64,000 nucleotides of DNA from Frisingicoccus sp902471845 (GTDB taxonomy: Bacteria; Bacillota; Clostridia; Lachnospirales; Lachnospiraceae). The first letter of the stretch is position 1. Each line of letters opens with the position of its first letter. Below the pieces are notes generated by a model that saw only the letters and a program-made list of their open reading frames with translations, did no database searches and was not told the DNA's origin. Shown here piece after piece: positions 25,969 to 35,100 of this stretch. The DNA is taken from assembly GCF_047030795.1 (NCBI RefSeq), contig NZ_JBKYIC010000005.1; one strand, written 5' to 3'. The position numbers were made by a program, and so were the translations under genes.

Positions 25969-27804
25969 ATGAAATTACGGTTAGCGGATTATGTTGCAAA
26001 TTTTTTGGTGGATCATGGGATTGTAGATTGTTTTATGATAACTGGTGGGGGAGCCATGCATTTGAATGATGCTTTGGGGCATAAAGAGGGGTTGAAGTGC
26101 ACCTTTAATCATCATGAGCAGGCATGTGCAATTGCGGCGGAGGCATATGCAAGAGTAAATAATAGAATGGCTGCCGTTTGTGTAACAACGGGACCAGGAG
26201 GAACAAATGCAATTACAGGTGTATTGGGCGGTTGGTTAGATTCTGTACCGATGTTTGTAATTTCAGGTCAAGTTCGCTATGATACGACGGCGAGATATAT
26301 GAGTCAATTTACAGATGGATTGCCTTTGCGCGCAGTTGGAGATCAGGAGTATGAAATAACCAAGTCAGTTGATGCCATTTGTAAATATGCCGTTATGATT
26401 GAAGATCCGAAACGGATTCGTTATGTTTTGGAAAAGGGTTATCATTTGGCTATGACTGGGAGGAGAGGACCTGTTTGGATTGATATTCCTGTAAACTTTC
26501 AAGGGTGTGAAATTGATACAGAAGAATTAGTTCCTTACAATCCGGACGAGGATATTTGTGCGATGCCAGAGCCTGTAGAAAAAGAAACAATTCATGCAAT
26601 TTTAGAAAAGATACAAGCATCTGAACGACCTGTTCTGTACGCTGGAAATGGTATTCGACTTTCGGAGGGTTTTGATGAGTTTTATAAAGCAGTTGATAAA
26701 TTAGGAATACCGGTAGTGACATGTTGGGACTCTATAGATGCGATAGAAGATGAGAACCCATTGTATGTAGGACGTGGAGGTATAATGGGGGATAGAGCAG
26801 GTAATTTCGCAGTACAAAATGCAGATTTGATATTGGCCGTGGGAAATAGACTTTCGATACGTCAAGTTGGCTATAATTGGGAGACATGGGCTCGTGAAGC
26901 CTATGTTATTATGGTAGATGTTGATCCTGCGGAGTTAAAAAAAACAACGATTCATGTGGAAATGCCAGTATGTGCAGATGCGAAAAACTTTTTTGAGATA
27001 TTAAATAAAGAATTAGGGAAAACGGTGGTGTTTTCTAATAAGAAATGGATAGAAACTTGTGCTGGATGGAAAAAGAAATATCCTGTAACCCAACCGAAAC
27101 ATTGGATAGAAGATGGTCAGTATGCAAATGTTTATGCCTTTGTGAAATATTTGAGCAATCAACTTCCGGACGGGAATCTAACAGTTGTATCCAATGGCAG
27201 TGCTTGTGTAGTAGGAAGCCATAATTATGTTATTAAAAAGGATGCTCGGTTTTTGATAAATAGTGCCGTAGCTAGTATGGGATATGGGTTGCCTGCTGCA
27301 ATTGGTGCATGTATTGCCTACGGGAAAAAGGATACTATCTGTTTGGAAGGTGATGGAAGTATCATGATGAATCTTCAAGAATTGCAGACAGTTATTACGA
27401 ATAAACTGCCAATTAAAATATTTTTAATTAATAATAATGGTTATCATTCCATACGCCAGACTCAAAATAATTTGTTTGCCAATCATTCTAAAGTGGGGAT
27501 TGGTTTGGAAAGTGGTGATTTATCATTTCCTGATTTTGGAAAACTCGCAGTTGCATTTGGGTATCCATATTTTTCGGCGCATAGTAACAGTGAAATGAAA
27601 ATGGTTGTTGAAAAGGCATTGAATCAAGAGGGAGCAGTATTTTGTGAGATTTTTGTGTCGACAGAGCAAAATTTCGAGCCTAAGAGTGCAACAAAACGTT
27701 TGGCGGATGGGACATTAGTTAGTCCTCCGTTGGAGGACTTAGCACCATTTCTTGATAGAGAGGAATTGCTTGATAATATGATTATTCGCACAATAAATGA
27801 GTAG
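25969..27804 (+). CDS. Thiamine-diphosphate-dependent acetolactate-synthase-like enzyme, YerE-like candidate
   Basis: 611 residues with the three ThDP-enzyme domains. The pyrimidine-side Glu is Glu50 in NHHEQACAIAAEAYAR, the middle domain has GNGIRLSEG, and the ThDP motif runs from EGDGSIMMN to INNNGYHS. Family members in O-antigen loci include YerE of Yersinia, a ThDP flavoenzyme that transfers an acetyl unit from pyruvate to CDP-4-keto-3,6-dideoxyglucose on the way to yersiniose. The precursor genes rfbFGH are in this locus, so a branched dideoxy sugar is a good hypothesis. Ordinary acetolactate synthase is less likely in this context. ATG 25969 follows GGAGG (25957-25961); a TTG at 25945 is an inferior start. 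Confidence 0.85.
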   Translation: MKLRLADYVANFLVDHGIVDCFMITGGGAMHLNDALGHKEGLKCTFNHHEQACAIAAEAYARVNNRMAAVCVTTGPGGTNAITGVLGGWLDSVPMFVISGQVRYDTTARYMSQFTDGLPLRAVGDQEYEITKSVDAICKYAVMIEDPKRIRYVLEKGYHLAMTGRRGPVWIDIPVNFQGCEIDTEELVPYNPDEDICAMPEPVEKETIHAILEKIQASERPVLYAGNGIRLSEGFDEFYKAVDKLGIPVVTCWDSIDAIEDENPLYVGRGGIMGDRAGNFAVQNADLILAVGNRLSIRQVGYNWETWAREAYVIMVDVDPAELKKTTIHVEMPVCADAKNFFEILNKELGKTVVFSNKKWIETCAGWKKKYPVTQPKHWIEDGQYANVYAFVKYLSNQLPDGNLTVVSNGSACVVGSHNYVIKKDARFLINSAVASMGYGLPAAIGACIAYGKKDTICLEGDGSIMMNLQELQTVITNKLPIKIFLINNNGYHSIRQTQNNLFANHSKVGIGLESGDLSFPDFGKLAVAFGYPYFSAHSNSEMKMVVEKALNQEGAVFCEIFVSTEQNFEPKSATKRLADGTLVSPPLEDLAPFLDREELLDNMIIRTINE

Positions 27805-27859
27805 AGATTTATACTGAAGGGATATATTATGAAATAAAAGGGAATTGGAGGCGGAAATA

Positions 27860-28501
27860 ATGAATGAGGTATTAAAAAGGATTTATGGATTAGGTGTGAT
27901 TCCAGTCGTTGTTATTGATAATGCAACACACGCTATTCCTCTTGCAGAGGCATTGTGTTCTGGGGGATTGCATTGCGCCGAAATTACATTTCGAACGGAA
28001 GCAGCAGAGGATGCGATTCGTTCTATGAGTCAGAAGTTTCCACAAATGCTTATTGGAGCGGGAACTGTTCTGACTACTGAACAAGTACAACGTGCAGTAG
28101 ATGCGGGGGCAAAATTTATTGTTAGTCCAGGGTTAAATCCTAAGGTGGTTAAATATTGCATTGAGAAAAACATAGTCATAATACCGGGAGTATGTACACC
28201 TAGTGAGATAGAAAAAGCACTTGAATTGGGAATAAAAGTAGTTAAATTTTTTCCAGCGGAAGCATTAGGGGGGATTAAGATGATTAAAGCAGTAGCGGCG
28301 CCTTATCCGAATGTTTTGTTTGCTCCAACAGGGGGAATTGATGCAACGAATATGGAAAAATATCTTTCTTATTCAAAAGTTTTTGCATGTGGCGGAAGTT
28401 GGATGGTAAAAAAGGATTTAATAGAAGAGGAAGCGTTTGATAAGATTGAACAACTTACAAGGGAAGCGGTCGAAATTGTAAAAAAGATGCGAGGTAGATA
28501 G
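27860..28501 (+). CDS. eda: KDPG/4-hydroxy-2-oxoglutarate aldolase
   Basis: 213 residues, a class I TIM-barrel aldolase. Glu41 lies in AEITFRT and the Schiff-base lysine is Lys129 in VVKFFPAE; GAGTVLT and PTGGID complete the phosphate site. Known members cleave 2-keto-3-deoxy-6-phosphogluconate to pyruvate and glyceraldehyde 3-phosphate. Here it sits between a ThDP enzyme and a KDG-type kinase inside a glycan operon, so it may supply pyruvate or act on a related keto-sugar (inference). ATG 27860 follows GGAGG (27847-27851). Confidence 0.9.
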   Translation: MNEVLKRIYGLGVIPVVVIDNATHAIPLAEALCSGGLHCAEITFRTEAAEDAIRSMSQKFPQMLIGAGTVLTTEQVQRAVDAGAKFIVSPGLNPKVVKYCIEKNIVIIPGVCTPSEIEKALELGIKVVKFFPAEALGGIKMIKAVAAPYPNVLFAPTGGIDATNMEKYLSYSKVFACGGSWMVKKDLIEEEAFDKIEQLTREAVEIVKKMRGR

Positions 28502-28504
28502 CAA

Positions 28505-29530
28505 ATGAAAAAAAGAGTTATAACTTTTGGAGAAATCATGTTAAGACTTGCCCCAGAAGGGTATTATCGTTTTGTACAAACCGATAAATGGGGAGCAACT
28601 TTTGGCGGGGGAGAGGCAAATGTTGCTGTTTCTTTAGCAAATTATGAAATAGATTCGGTTTTTGTCACTAAGTTACCGACACATGAAATTGGACAGGCGG
28701 CAGTAAATGCGTTAAGAAGATATGGTGTTGATACTTCAATGATTGTGCGTGGAGGTGACAGAATTGGTATATATTTTTTAGAAAAAGGTGCTGCGCAACG
28801 GCCTTCTAAGGTTATATATGACAGGGCGGGATCTTCAATAGCTATGTCTTCTAATCAGGATTTTGACTGGGAAAAGATTTTTTTAAATGCGGATTGGTTT
28901 CACTTTACGGGAATCACACCGGCTTTAAATGATTCCGTAGCTGCTATCTGTAAAGAAGCCTGTGTGGTGGCAAAAAAAATGGGAATAAAGATTTCTTGTG
29001 ACTTAAATTATCGAAAGAAATTATGGTCAAAGGATAAGGCAGGAAAAATAATGGGTGAATTATGTCAATATGTTGATATATGTATTGCCAATGAGGAAGA
29101 TGCAAAAGATATATTTGGCATCCAAGCAGTCGATACGGATATTATAACTGGGAAAATAAGTCAGGAAGGCTATAAAGAAGTTGCTAAGCAGCTTGTAGAA
29201 CGATTTAATTTTGAAAGGGTTGCAATCACGCTTCGAGAGTCAATTTCTGCGAGTGATAATATTTGGTCAGGGATGTTGTATGACGGTAGCAATTTCTATT
29301 TTAGTAAAAAGTATAATATACATATTGTAGATCGTGTTGGTGGTGGAGATAGTTTTGGGGCAGGATTCATAACAGCATATTTAAATGATTATAGTGGGCA
29401 AGAAACTATAGAATTCGCAGTTGCTGCATCATGTTTAAAACATTCAGTTGAAGGCGACTTTAATATAGTATCCAGAGAAGAGGTTCAAAAACTTGTGGAT
29501 GGTGATGCTTCTGGAAGAGTTCAGAGATAG
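28505..29530 (+). CDS. kdgK: PfkB-family sugar kinase, 2-keto-3-deoxygluconate kinase-like
   Basis: 341 residues. It starts MKKRVITFGEIMLRLAPEGY and has GGGEANVAVSLA for sugar binding and the PfkB signature RVGGGDSFGAGF (about 277-288) with the catalytic Asp. The closest pattern is KDG kinase, which makes KDPG from 2-keto-3-deoxygluconate, matching the KDPG aldolase three bases upstream. The pair would form the lower half of a uronate route, although no upstream uronate enzymes are present. It is the last gene before a strong hairpin. Confidence 0.88.
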   Translation: MKKRVITFGEIMLRLAPEGYYRFVQTDKWGATFGGGEANVAVSLANYEIDSVFVTKLPTHEIGQAAVNALRRYGVDTSMIVRGGDRIGIYFLEKGAAQRPSKVIYDRAGSSIAMSSNQDFDWEKIFLNADWFHFTGITPALNDSVAAICKEACVVAKKMGIKISCDLNYRKKLWSKDKAGKIMGELCQYVDICIANEEDAKDIFGIQAVDTDIITGKISQEGYKEVAKQLVERFNFERVAITLRESISASDNIWSGMLYDGSNFYFSKKYNIHIVDRVGGGDSFGAGFITAYLNDYSGQETIEFAVAASCLKHSVEGDFNIVSREEVQKLVDGDASGRVQR

Positions 29531-29539
29531 AAAAAGATT

Positions 29540-29580
29540 AATTTGGCATGGTTGATGAAAAATATCAACTATGCCAAATT
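29540..29580 (+). terminator. Long hairpin, probable terminator after the kinase gene
   Basis: The arms at 29540-29556 and 29564-29580 pair over 17 bases with a single G-U pair, around a 7-base loop. The hairpin starts 10 bases after the stop of the PfkB kinase. A T-rich stretch (GATATTTTGAGTTT) follows, though not an unbroken T run, so termination may be partial. Confidence 0.65.
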
Positions 29581-29865
29581 GATATTTTGAGTTTGAAGAT
29601 AAGTAATTGGATATGGAAAAGTAAATTTTAAAATGTAGGCGTAAGTGTTTAGTGTATAATAGGGTTGTAAAGTGAGGAAAATGTATGATTATGTTAAGAA
29701 TATATCTTCTGTTGATTTCAAGAGTATTATTTTCCAGTGACGACAATGGTAATAGTAAAAAATTGATAATTGCATAATTATTCTCCAGTCATTATTTTAC
29801 TAATATGATATGCGGTTAGGTAAGAAAAAGTTCCTAAATGAAGGTATGTGAAGGGAAATTATAGT
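29581..29865 (+). promoter_or_regulatory. Intergenic leader with a possible promoter
   Basis: This gap between the hairpin and the next gene holds no convincing gene. A TATAAT at 29655-29660, preceded by GTG, is the best -10 candidate, but no good -35 element lies 16-18 bases upstream. Two AT-rich stretches follow. Transcription of the GT-C-like gene probably starts here or reads through the hairpin. Confidence 0.35.
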
Positions 29866-31980
29866 ATGAAAAGTAATACAAAATGGATTTGCATAATAAT
29901 ATTTTTAATTTTTGCCGGACTTATATATGTATATCAATTATGGAGGGTTGATATTATTAATACACCATTAGCGTGCAGTGAGGATGGGGTTTGGGAGCTG
30001 GCATCTCATAAAATTATTTCTGAAGGCTCAAAGATGAACTATACGACAGAGCGTTTAGGCGCTCCTATTGGATATGTGACAAAAGATTTTATGAATGTGT
30101 CGTATTTACCGAAATTATGGATGAATATATGGGCTTGTTTTACTGATAATTATATATTGAGTTTTAATTTGGGATATTTATCTGGATATGTTTTAATTGC
30201 AGTAATCACATTTCTGGTATTGAGTCAATTGGGAGTTTGTCCTGAGGTTTCGACTATATCAGCAGTATTATATTCGTTTTTGCCATATCATATATTAAGA
30301 GGGCAAATCCATTTGGCATTGTCATTTTATGTTATTGTTCCTATTGCAGTGTACTATATTTTGAAACTCATGGGAAATGAGAAGTACAGCATAAATAGAA
30401 AATCTATTGGATTGTGGATAATAGCAATGATTTTGAGTGGCATGGATGGCATATATTATGCTTTTTTCTCATGTTTCTTTCTTTGCGTAGCGATTTTTTA
30501 TAATGTACTTAACAAAGCGCCTTGGAAGAAAATCATAGGCTGTATTTTTAGTATTGGGCTCATATGCATAGGCGTATTACTTTCGGTAATTCCTAATTTG
30601 ATATATTGGTATGAGAACGGGATTAACAGAAGTGCAGTAGGAAGACAGTCATCAGAAGTTACATTCTATGCTTTACGACTGGCACAGTTAATATTGCCTG
30701 TAACAAATCATAGGATAGAGTTTTTAGAGCGGATTAAAGCGGCTTATAACCGAGTTATTATAATTACGGAAAGTGATTGGGCAACTTTAGGGCTTTGCTT
30801 TACGGTTGGTTTTATATTATTACTCATTCATGCTTTTAGAGCACATAATGAGAAAGAAGAATCTATATTCACAAAACTTAGTGTGTTAACATATTGTGGA
30901 TTGGCATATGCGACTATCGGTGGTTTTATTGAAATTCAAGCCGTTATTTTTTCATTAATAAGATGTGCAAACAGAATTTCGGTTTTCATTGCCTTTTTCG
31001 CTTGTATATCGTTTAGTATAGTGGTTGAGAAGGCTCTTAGTTATTTTAAGGGACAGAAAAGCTATGTCATTTATATAGTATTATTCTTGATTCTTTGTAT
31101 AGGTATATATGACCAAACGCCAAAAAATGATTCAGAATGTTATTCAACGTTTTATGATTCTGATACAAAGGCATTTGTTGCTGAAATAGAAGCAACAGAT
31201 CCGGAAGCGATGATTCTTCAGTTGCCAAATGTATCTTTTCCGGAAAATGGAATGGTTAATGAAATGAAAGACTATGCTCATTTTGTAGGATATTTGTATT
31301 CGGACAAGTTACGCTGGAGCTATGGCGCTATGAAAGGCCGTGAAGGTAGTGTCTTGTTGAATAATTTATGTAGTTTATCGACGGAGGAGATGGTAAAACA
31401 AGCTGCTGAGATTGGATTTGATGGGATATATATTGATCGATATGGGTATAAAAGTGATGAGGCAGAAATATTAGAAAGTACGATTTACGAAATTACGAAG
31501 CAAGAACCAATCGTAAGTGCTAATAATAGGTACGTCTATTTTTCGTTAGGACAATATATAATAAATAATAATATTAGTTTTAACCAGAAGACTCTATCAG
31601 AAAATTTAATTAAAATTGTCAACGGTGATGGCATGTATAATAAAGAGACAAATGATAAGGATGAATGGTATTGGTGCCAGAATGATAGTAGTATAATAAT
31701 TGCAAATTATTCAAATGAAGAATTGACTGTTGGCATGTCGTTTGAAATAGAGGTATATGGTAATCAGAATGGAACAATAAATATTAGTTGTGGAGATTCT
31801 AATGAGACTATATATATCGATGGTAATAATCAAAAACAAACTTTTAATAAAGATTTTTATGTGTTACCAGGCGAAAATGAAATTGTTTTTACATCTGATA
31901 TGCAGAATATATCTATTGAAAATGGACAGAGACAGATATGTTTTAGGATTATTAATGAGGATATTAGTGTAGAATACTAA
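29866..31980 (+). CDS. GT-C-like multi-pass membrane protein with beta-rich C-terminal domain
   Basis: About 704 residues. Residues 1-425 contain roughly ten hydrophobic helices; the first outward loop (ACSEDGVWELASHK) carries acidic residues placed as in GT-C glycosyltransferases. Residues 430-540 form a soluble region, and the last 140 residues (KDEWYWCQNDSSIII, then NISCGDSNETIYIDG) look like a small beta-sandwich. I do not recognise a named family; transfer of a sugar from a polyprenyl carrier is the best guess. ATG 29866 follows GAAGGGA; an in-frame GTG at 29848 is possible. It is the third such protein in the cluster after 10263 and 17878. Confidence 0.65.
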   Translation: MKSNTKWICIIIFLIFAGLIYVYQLWRVDIINTPLACSEDGVWELASHKIISEGSKMNYTTERLGAPIGYVTKDFMNVSYLPKLWMNIWACFTDNYILSFNLGYLSGYVLIAVITFLVLSQLGVCPEVSTISAVLYSFLPYHILRGQIHLALSFYVIVPIAVYYILKLMGNEKYSINRKSIGLWIIAMILSGMDGIYYAFFSCFFLCVAIFYNVLNKAPWKKIIGCIFSIGLICIGVLLSVIPNLIYWYENGINRSAVGRQSSEVTFYALRLAQLILPVTNHRIEFLERIKAAYNRVIIITESDWATLGLCFTVGFILLLIHAFRAHNEKEESIFTKLSVLTYCGLAYATIGGFIEIQAVIFSLIRCANRISVFIAFFACISFSIVVEKALSYFKGQKSYVIYIVLFLILCIGIYDQTPKNDSECYSTFYDSDTKAFVAEIEATDPEAMILQLPNVSFPENGMVNEMKDYAHFVGYLYSDKLRWSYGAMKGREGSVLLNNLCSLSTEEMVKQAAEIGFDGIYIDRYGYKSDEAEILESTIYEITKQEPIVSANNRYVYFSLGQYIINNNISFNQKTLSENLIKIVNGDGMYNKETNDKDEWYWCQNDSSIIIANYSNEELTVGMSFEIEVYGNQNGTINISCGDSNETIYIDGNNQKQTFNKDFYVLPGENEIVFTSDMQNISIENGQRQICFRIINEDISVEY

Positions 31981-32060
31981 TAGGTATCAAATCAAATGGC
32001 TGTGTATTGGATAGAGTGTTTTGATAGTGTTCTTGTAAAAGTAATAGGTAGATGTGTGTT

Positions 32061-32101
32061 AAGGTCTTCTATGGTATAATTTGAATATCATAGGAGACCT
32101 T
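32061..32101 (+). terminator. Hairpin upstream of the surface-protein array
   Basis: The arms at 32061-32073 and 32089-32101 pair over 13 bases with one wobble pair, around a 15-base loop. It lies 80 bases after the GT-C-like gene. T-rich sequence (ATATTATGGTTTTCTG) follows. It probably separates the glycan operon from the surface-protein genes. Confidence 0.55.
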
Positions 32102-32117
32102 ATATTATGGTTTTCTG

Positions 32118-32146
32118 TTGTGTAGATTGTCGAAAAGGTTTATAAT
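32118..32146 (+). promoter_or_regulatory. Probable promoter of the DUF4214 surface-protein array
   Basis: TTGTGT (32118-32123) and TATAAT (32141-32146) are 17 bases apart, lying 45 bases before the ATG of the first array gene and downstream of the hairpin. The -10 box is perfect and the -35 box is weak. Confidence 0.5.
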
Positions 32147-32191
32147 TAAATCAAGTGAAATTTTATTGTATTTTCGGGGGAGGAAAATATT

Positions 32192-35100
32192 ATGAAACGG
32201 AGAATTATAGCTTTAATGTTGGCTGGAATATTGTCTATTTCAAGCCTGGGTGGATTGGACGTATACGCTATGGAAGGTGGGGAAACAGAAAGTCAGACGG
32301 AGAGCAATGTTGAAACGGATACTGAAGAAAGCGTTCCTATAGAAACTGAAACTAAGGAAAGTGTCTTTGCTGAAACTGAGACTGAGGAAGAGACGAAAGA
32401 AAGTCTGGCTAAAACAGAAGAGACTTTTGAGACGCAGTCTGATGAGAAGGGTATTATGAAGACGCAGGAAGAGTTGGACACAGGTAATGTTGCGCCATTA
32501 GATTCCGAATCGGATGTGACAGCGCCGGAGATTGATGTGGACAGCCTGAATGTAGACGTGAAATCAGCAGGATTGGGAGATAAAGTTAAAATAAGTTTAA
32601 AGGTAACGGATGACGAGAGCGGAGTCAACAATGTATATGTTTTTTATATCAACCCGCAGACAAAACAAGACGAGGCTGTCATATTAAAATATAATAGTGT
32701 GACAGGCAACTACGAAGAGACACTGAGCATAACAGATAGTACCGTAGTTGGAGTATGGCAAGTAAGCTTTATATATGTGACAGACAAGGCTGGAAATTTA
32801 AAAACTTTGAGTAATGAAAAGATAAAACCGTACAGTTCATCAAAGGCAAATTTAGAGGCCGGAGATTTTGAGGTGTTTCGTGATGAGGAAGCTCCAACGT
32901 ACTCGGAAGATTCGTTGAAAATATCAAAAGATAAAATTGGCGTTAATGAGACGATGGAAATAACATTTTCTGCGACGGATGTACATGGTATATCTTCGGC
33001 GAGGATTGTTTATGAGAAACCGGTTTCTGGGACGGAATGTGAATTAGAGTGTTCATATGACGAGCTGTCAGGCGTCTATAAAGCGGTCATGGAAGTCGGA
33101 ACTTATATGGAAGCCGGTCAGTGGAATGTGAAGAAGATTGTTGTTGAGGATAATTATGGCAATGTGCTCAACCTGTATAATTCTTCTATGGTTTCAGATG
33201 GAGAAAATACAGCGGATTTAAGCTCTGGGAATTTTATCGTCGAAGGAACAGAGGAAGATCTGAATTCGCCGAAAATTGATGAGACATCAATCTCCGTTGA
33301 GGGGACAGCATTGGCTGTAGGTGATTCATATTGTGTTTCTTTAAAAGTGACAGATGACTTAAGTGGAGTGGACAAGGTCGTTGCCAAGTATTTAATGCCA
33401 AACGGCAAGTCATACAAACTTGTTTTTTATGCATCTGAAGGAAACGTTTATCGGGGAAATTTTCTTTGTGAAGAAAATACACTGGAAGGCCATTGGACAG
33501 CGCAGTCGGTAGAAGCAACAGATAAAGCTGGAAATAAAGTGATACTTGAAAAAGATCTTGATGCTTTATCGTTTGCTGTTTATAAGTGTTCAGTTGAAAG
33601 TTTACGGTTGGAATCCGGAAATGATGTTGTGCTTGAGTATAGCAGTACGGATGTGAACACTTATTATACGGTTGAATTTGCTGCACAAAATGCAGATTGT
33701 GTTTTATGCAACAAATCAGCGGTAAGTACCACCATTCGTGGTGATGGTTCAAGAGTATATACAGTAAAATATACTTTAATGCCGAGAGCTGAGGGAAGTA
33801 CGATTATCGAAGTGCGTGACAGTTCTACACAAGAAGTTTATAAAGTATATGATACGACAGTTGTTCGAGCAAACCACAGTGGCTGCATGGGGCAGGATAT
33901 CGTACTCAGATTTTCAGCTGGAACAGGTCAGTATTATACCTTATCAAGTGGAAGTGAATACGGTGCAATTAAAAACCAGTCTTATCGAAAGACATCGAGC
34001 AGCGGGATGTTTGGCGTTTTGGAGGCTTATACCAATGAATGTACGCTTCATTTTGATAGTGTAGGGAAATATGATATTGTATTGACTGGAGATGTGAGTG
34101 GCGACTCGGTTGTTTTGAGTATCGATATCGGAGAACATGACTGGAATACGGAGTACACGGTGGATAAGTCGCCGACATGTACCGAGAAAGGAAGCCAGAG
34201 TATTCATTGTAAGGTATGTGATTCGATTAAACCGGATTCAATGAAAAATATTGATGCAAAGGGACATATGCCAGGAGATTGGGAGATTACACGGGCGGCG
34301 ACGGAAGATACAGAAGGAACGAGAGTTAAATACTGTCAGGTGTGTAAAAAGCAAGCAGAATGGGAGTCAATTCCGAAGATAGCAACGTATTATGTAACCT
34401 ATGATGCAAACGGTGGCACGCTGCCAATGATTAACGATGCTGGAGAGGCCTATACAACATATCGGATGCGTGAACGTGTGGGAGATAAACATAGGATAGT
34501 GTTTAATACTTCTTTTGAACATCCGGCATGGGTTTATACAGTGACCTGCCATGGGAATGGAGAGGGAGCAAACACTATTGATTATCAGGATCAGTTCCAA
34601 TTTCTGGGATGGAATACAAAGAAAGATGGCAGTGGAACATTTTATAAAGTTGAAAATACAAGTTTAGGAGATGCTACATATTCCGGAAATAAAAATATTA
34701 CTTTGTATGCTCAATGGTCAACGATGTATTTTTCAGACCGATATGTAGAGAGACCAGGCTATGTGTTTAAAGGCTGGTATACTCAGAAACAGGGCGGAAA
34801 GAAAGTTACATCAAAAACAGTTATCAAAGGGAATACGGATGTTTATGCACAGTGGGAACCAGGAAAGTTTTCATTGGATGCTAAGCAAATTTTTGTAAAC
34901 ATTGGTAATGGAAAATCGATAACAGCTTCTGTCACTTCTGAGCAGAATTTTTTTGATGTTTCATGTACTTGGGATGGAGGGACGCAGAATCGACAGATTA
35001 TACATGTCGATGGAGGCCTGAATTCTGTATATGTTCAGGGACTTCATGAAGGAGAAGCGAATGTCTACGTAAGTATTAAAAACTCCGGAGTGTATTTGCC

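Noticed and set aside
27830..27838. Mini frame ATG AAA TAA after the ThDP gene
   Set aside because: It is two codons long and 22 bases from the next start, with no sign of function; likely chance in an AT-rich gap.
32280..32480. Repeated GAAAC/GAG-rich DNA after the signal peptides, suggestive of a microsatellite or CRISPR-like repeat
   Set aside because: It encodes the irregular Glu/Thr-rich linkers of secreted proteins; there are no regular repeat units or spacers.
33234..33752. 172-codon minus-strand frame inside the 1272-residue protein
   Set aside because: His/Gln/Leu-rich shadow of the coding strand; no family likeness.
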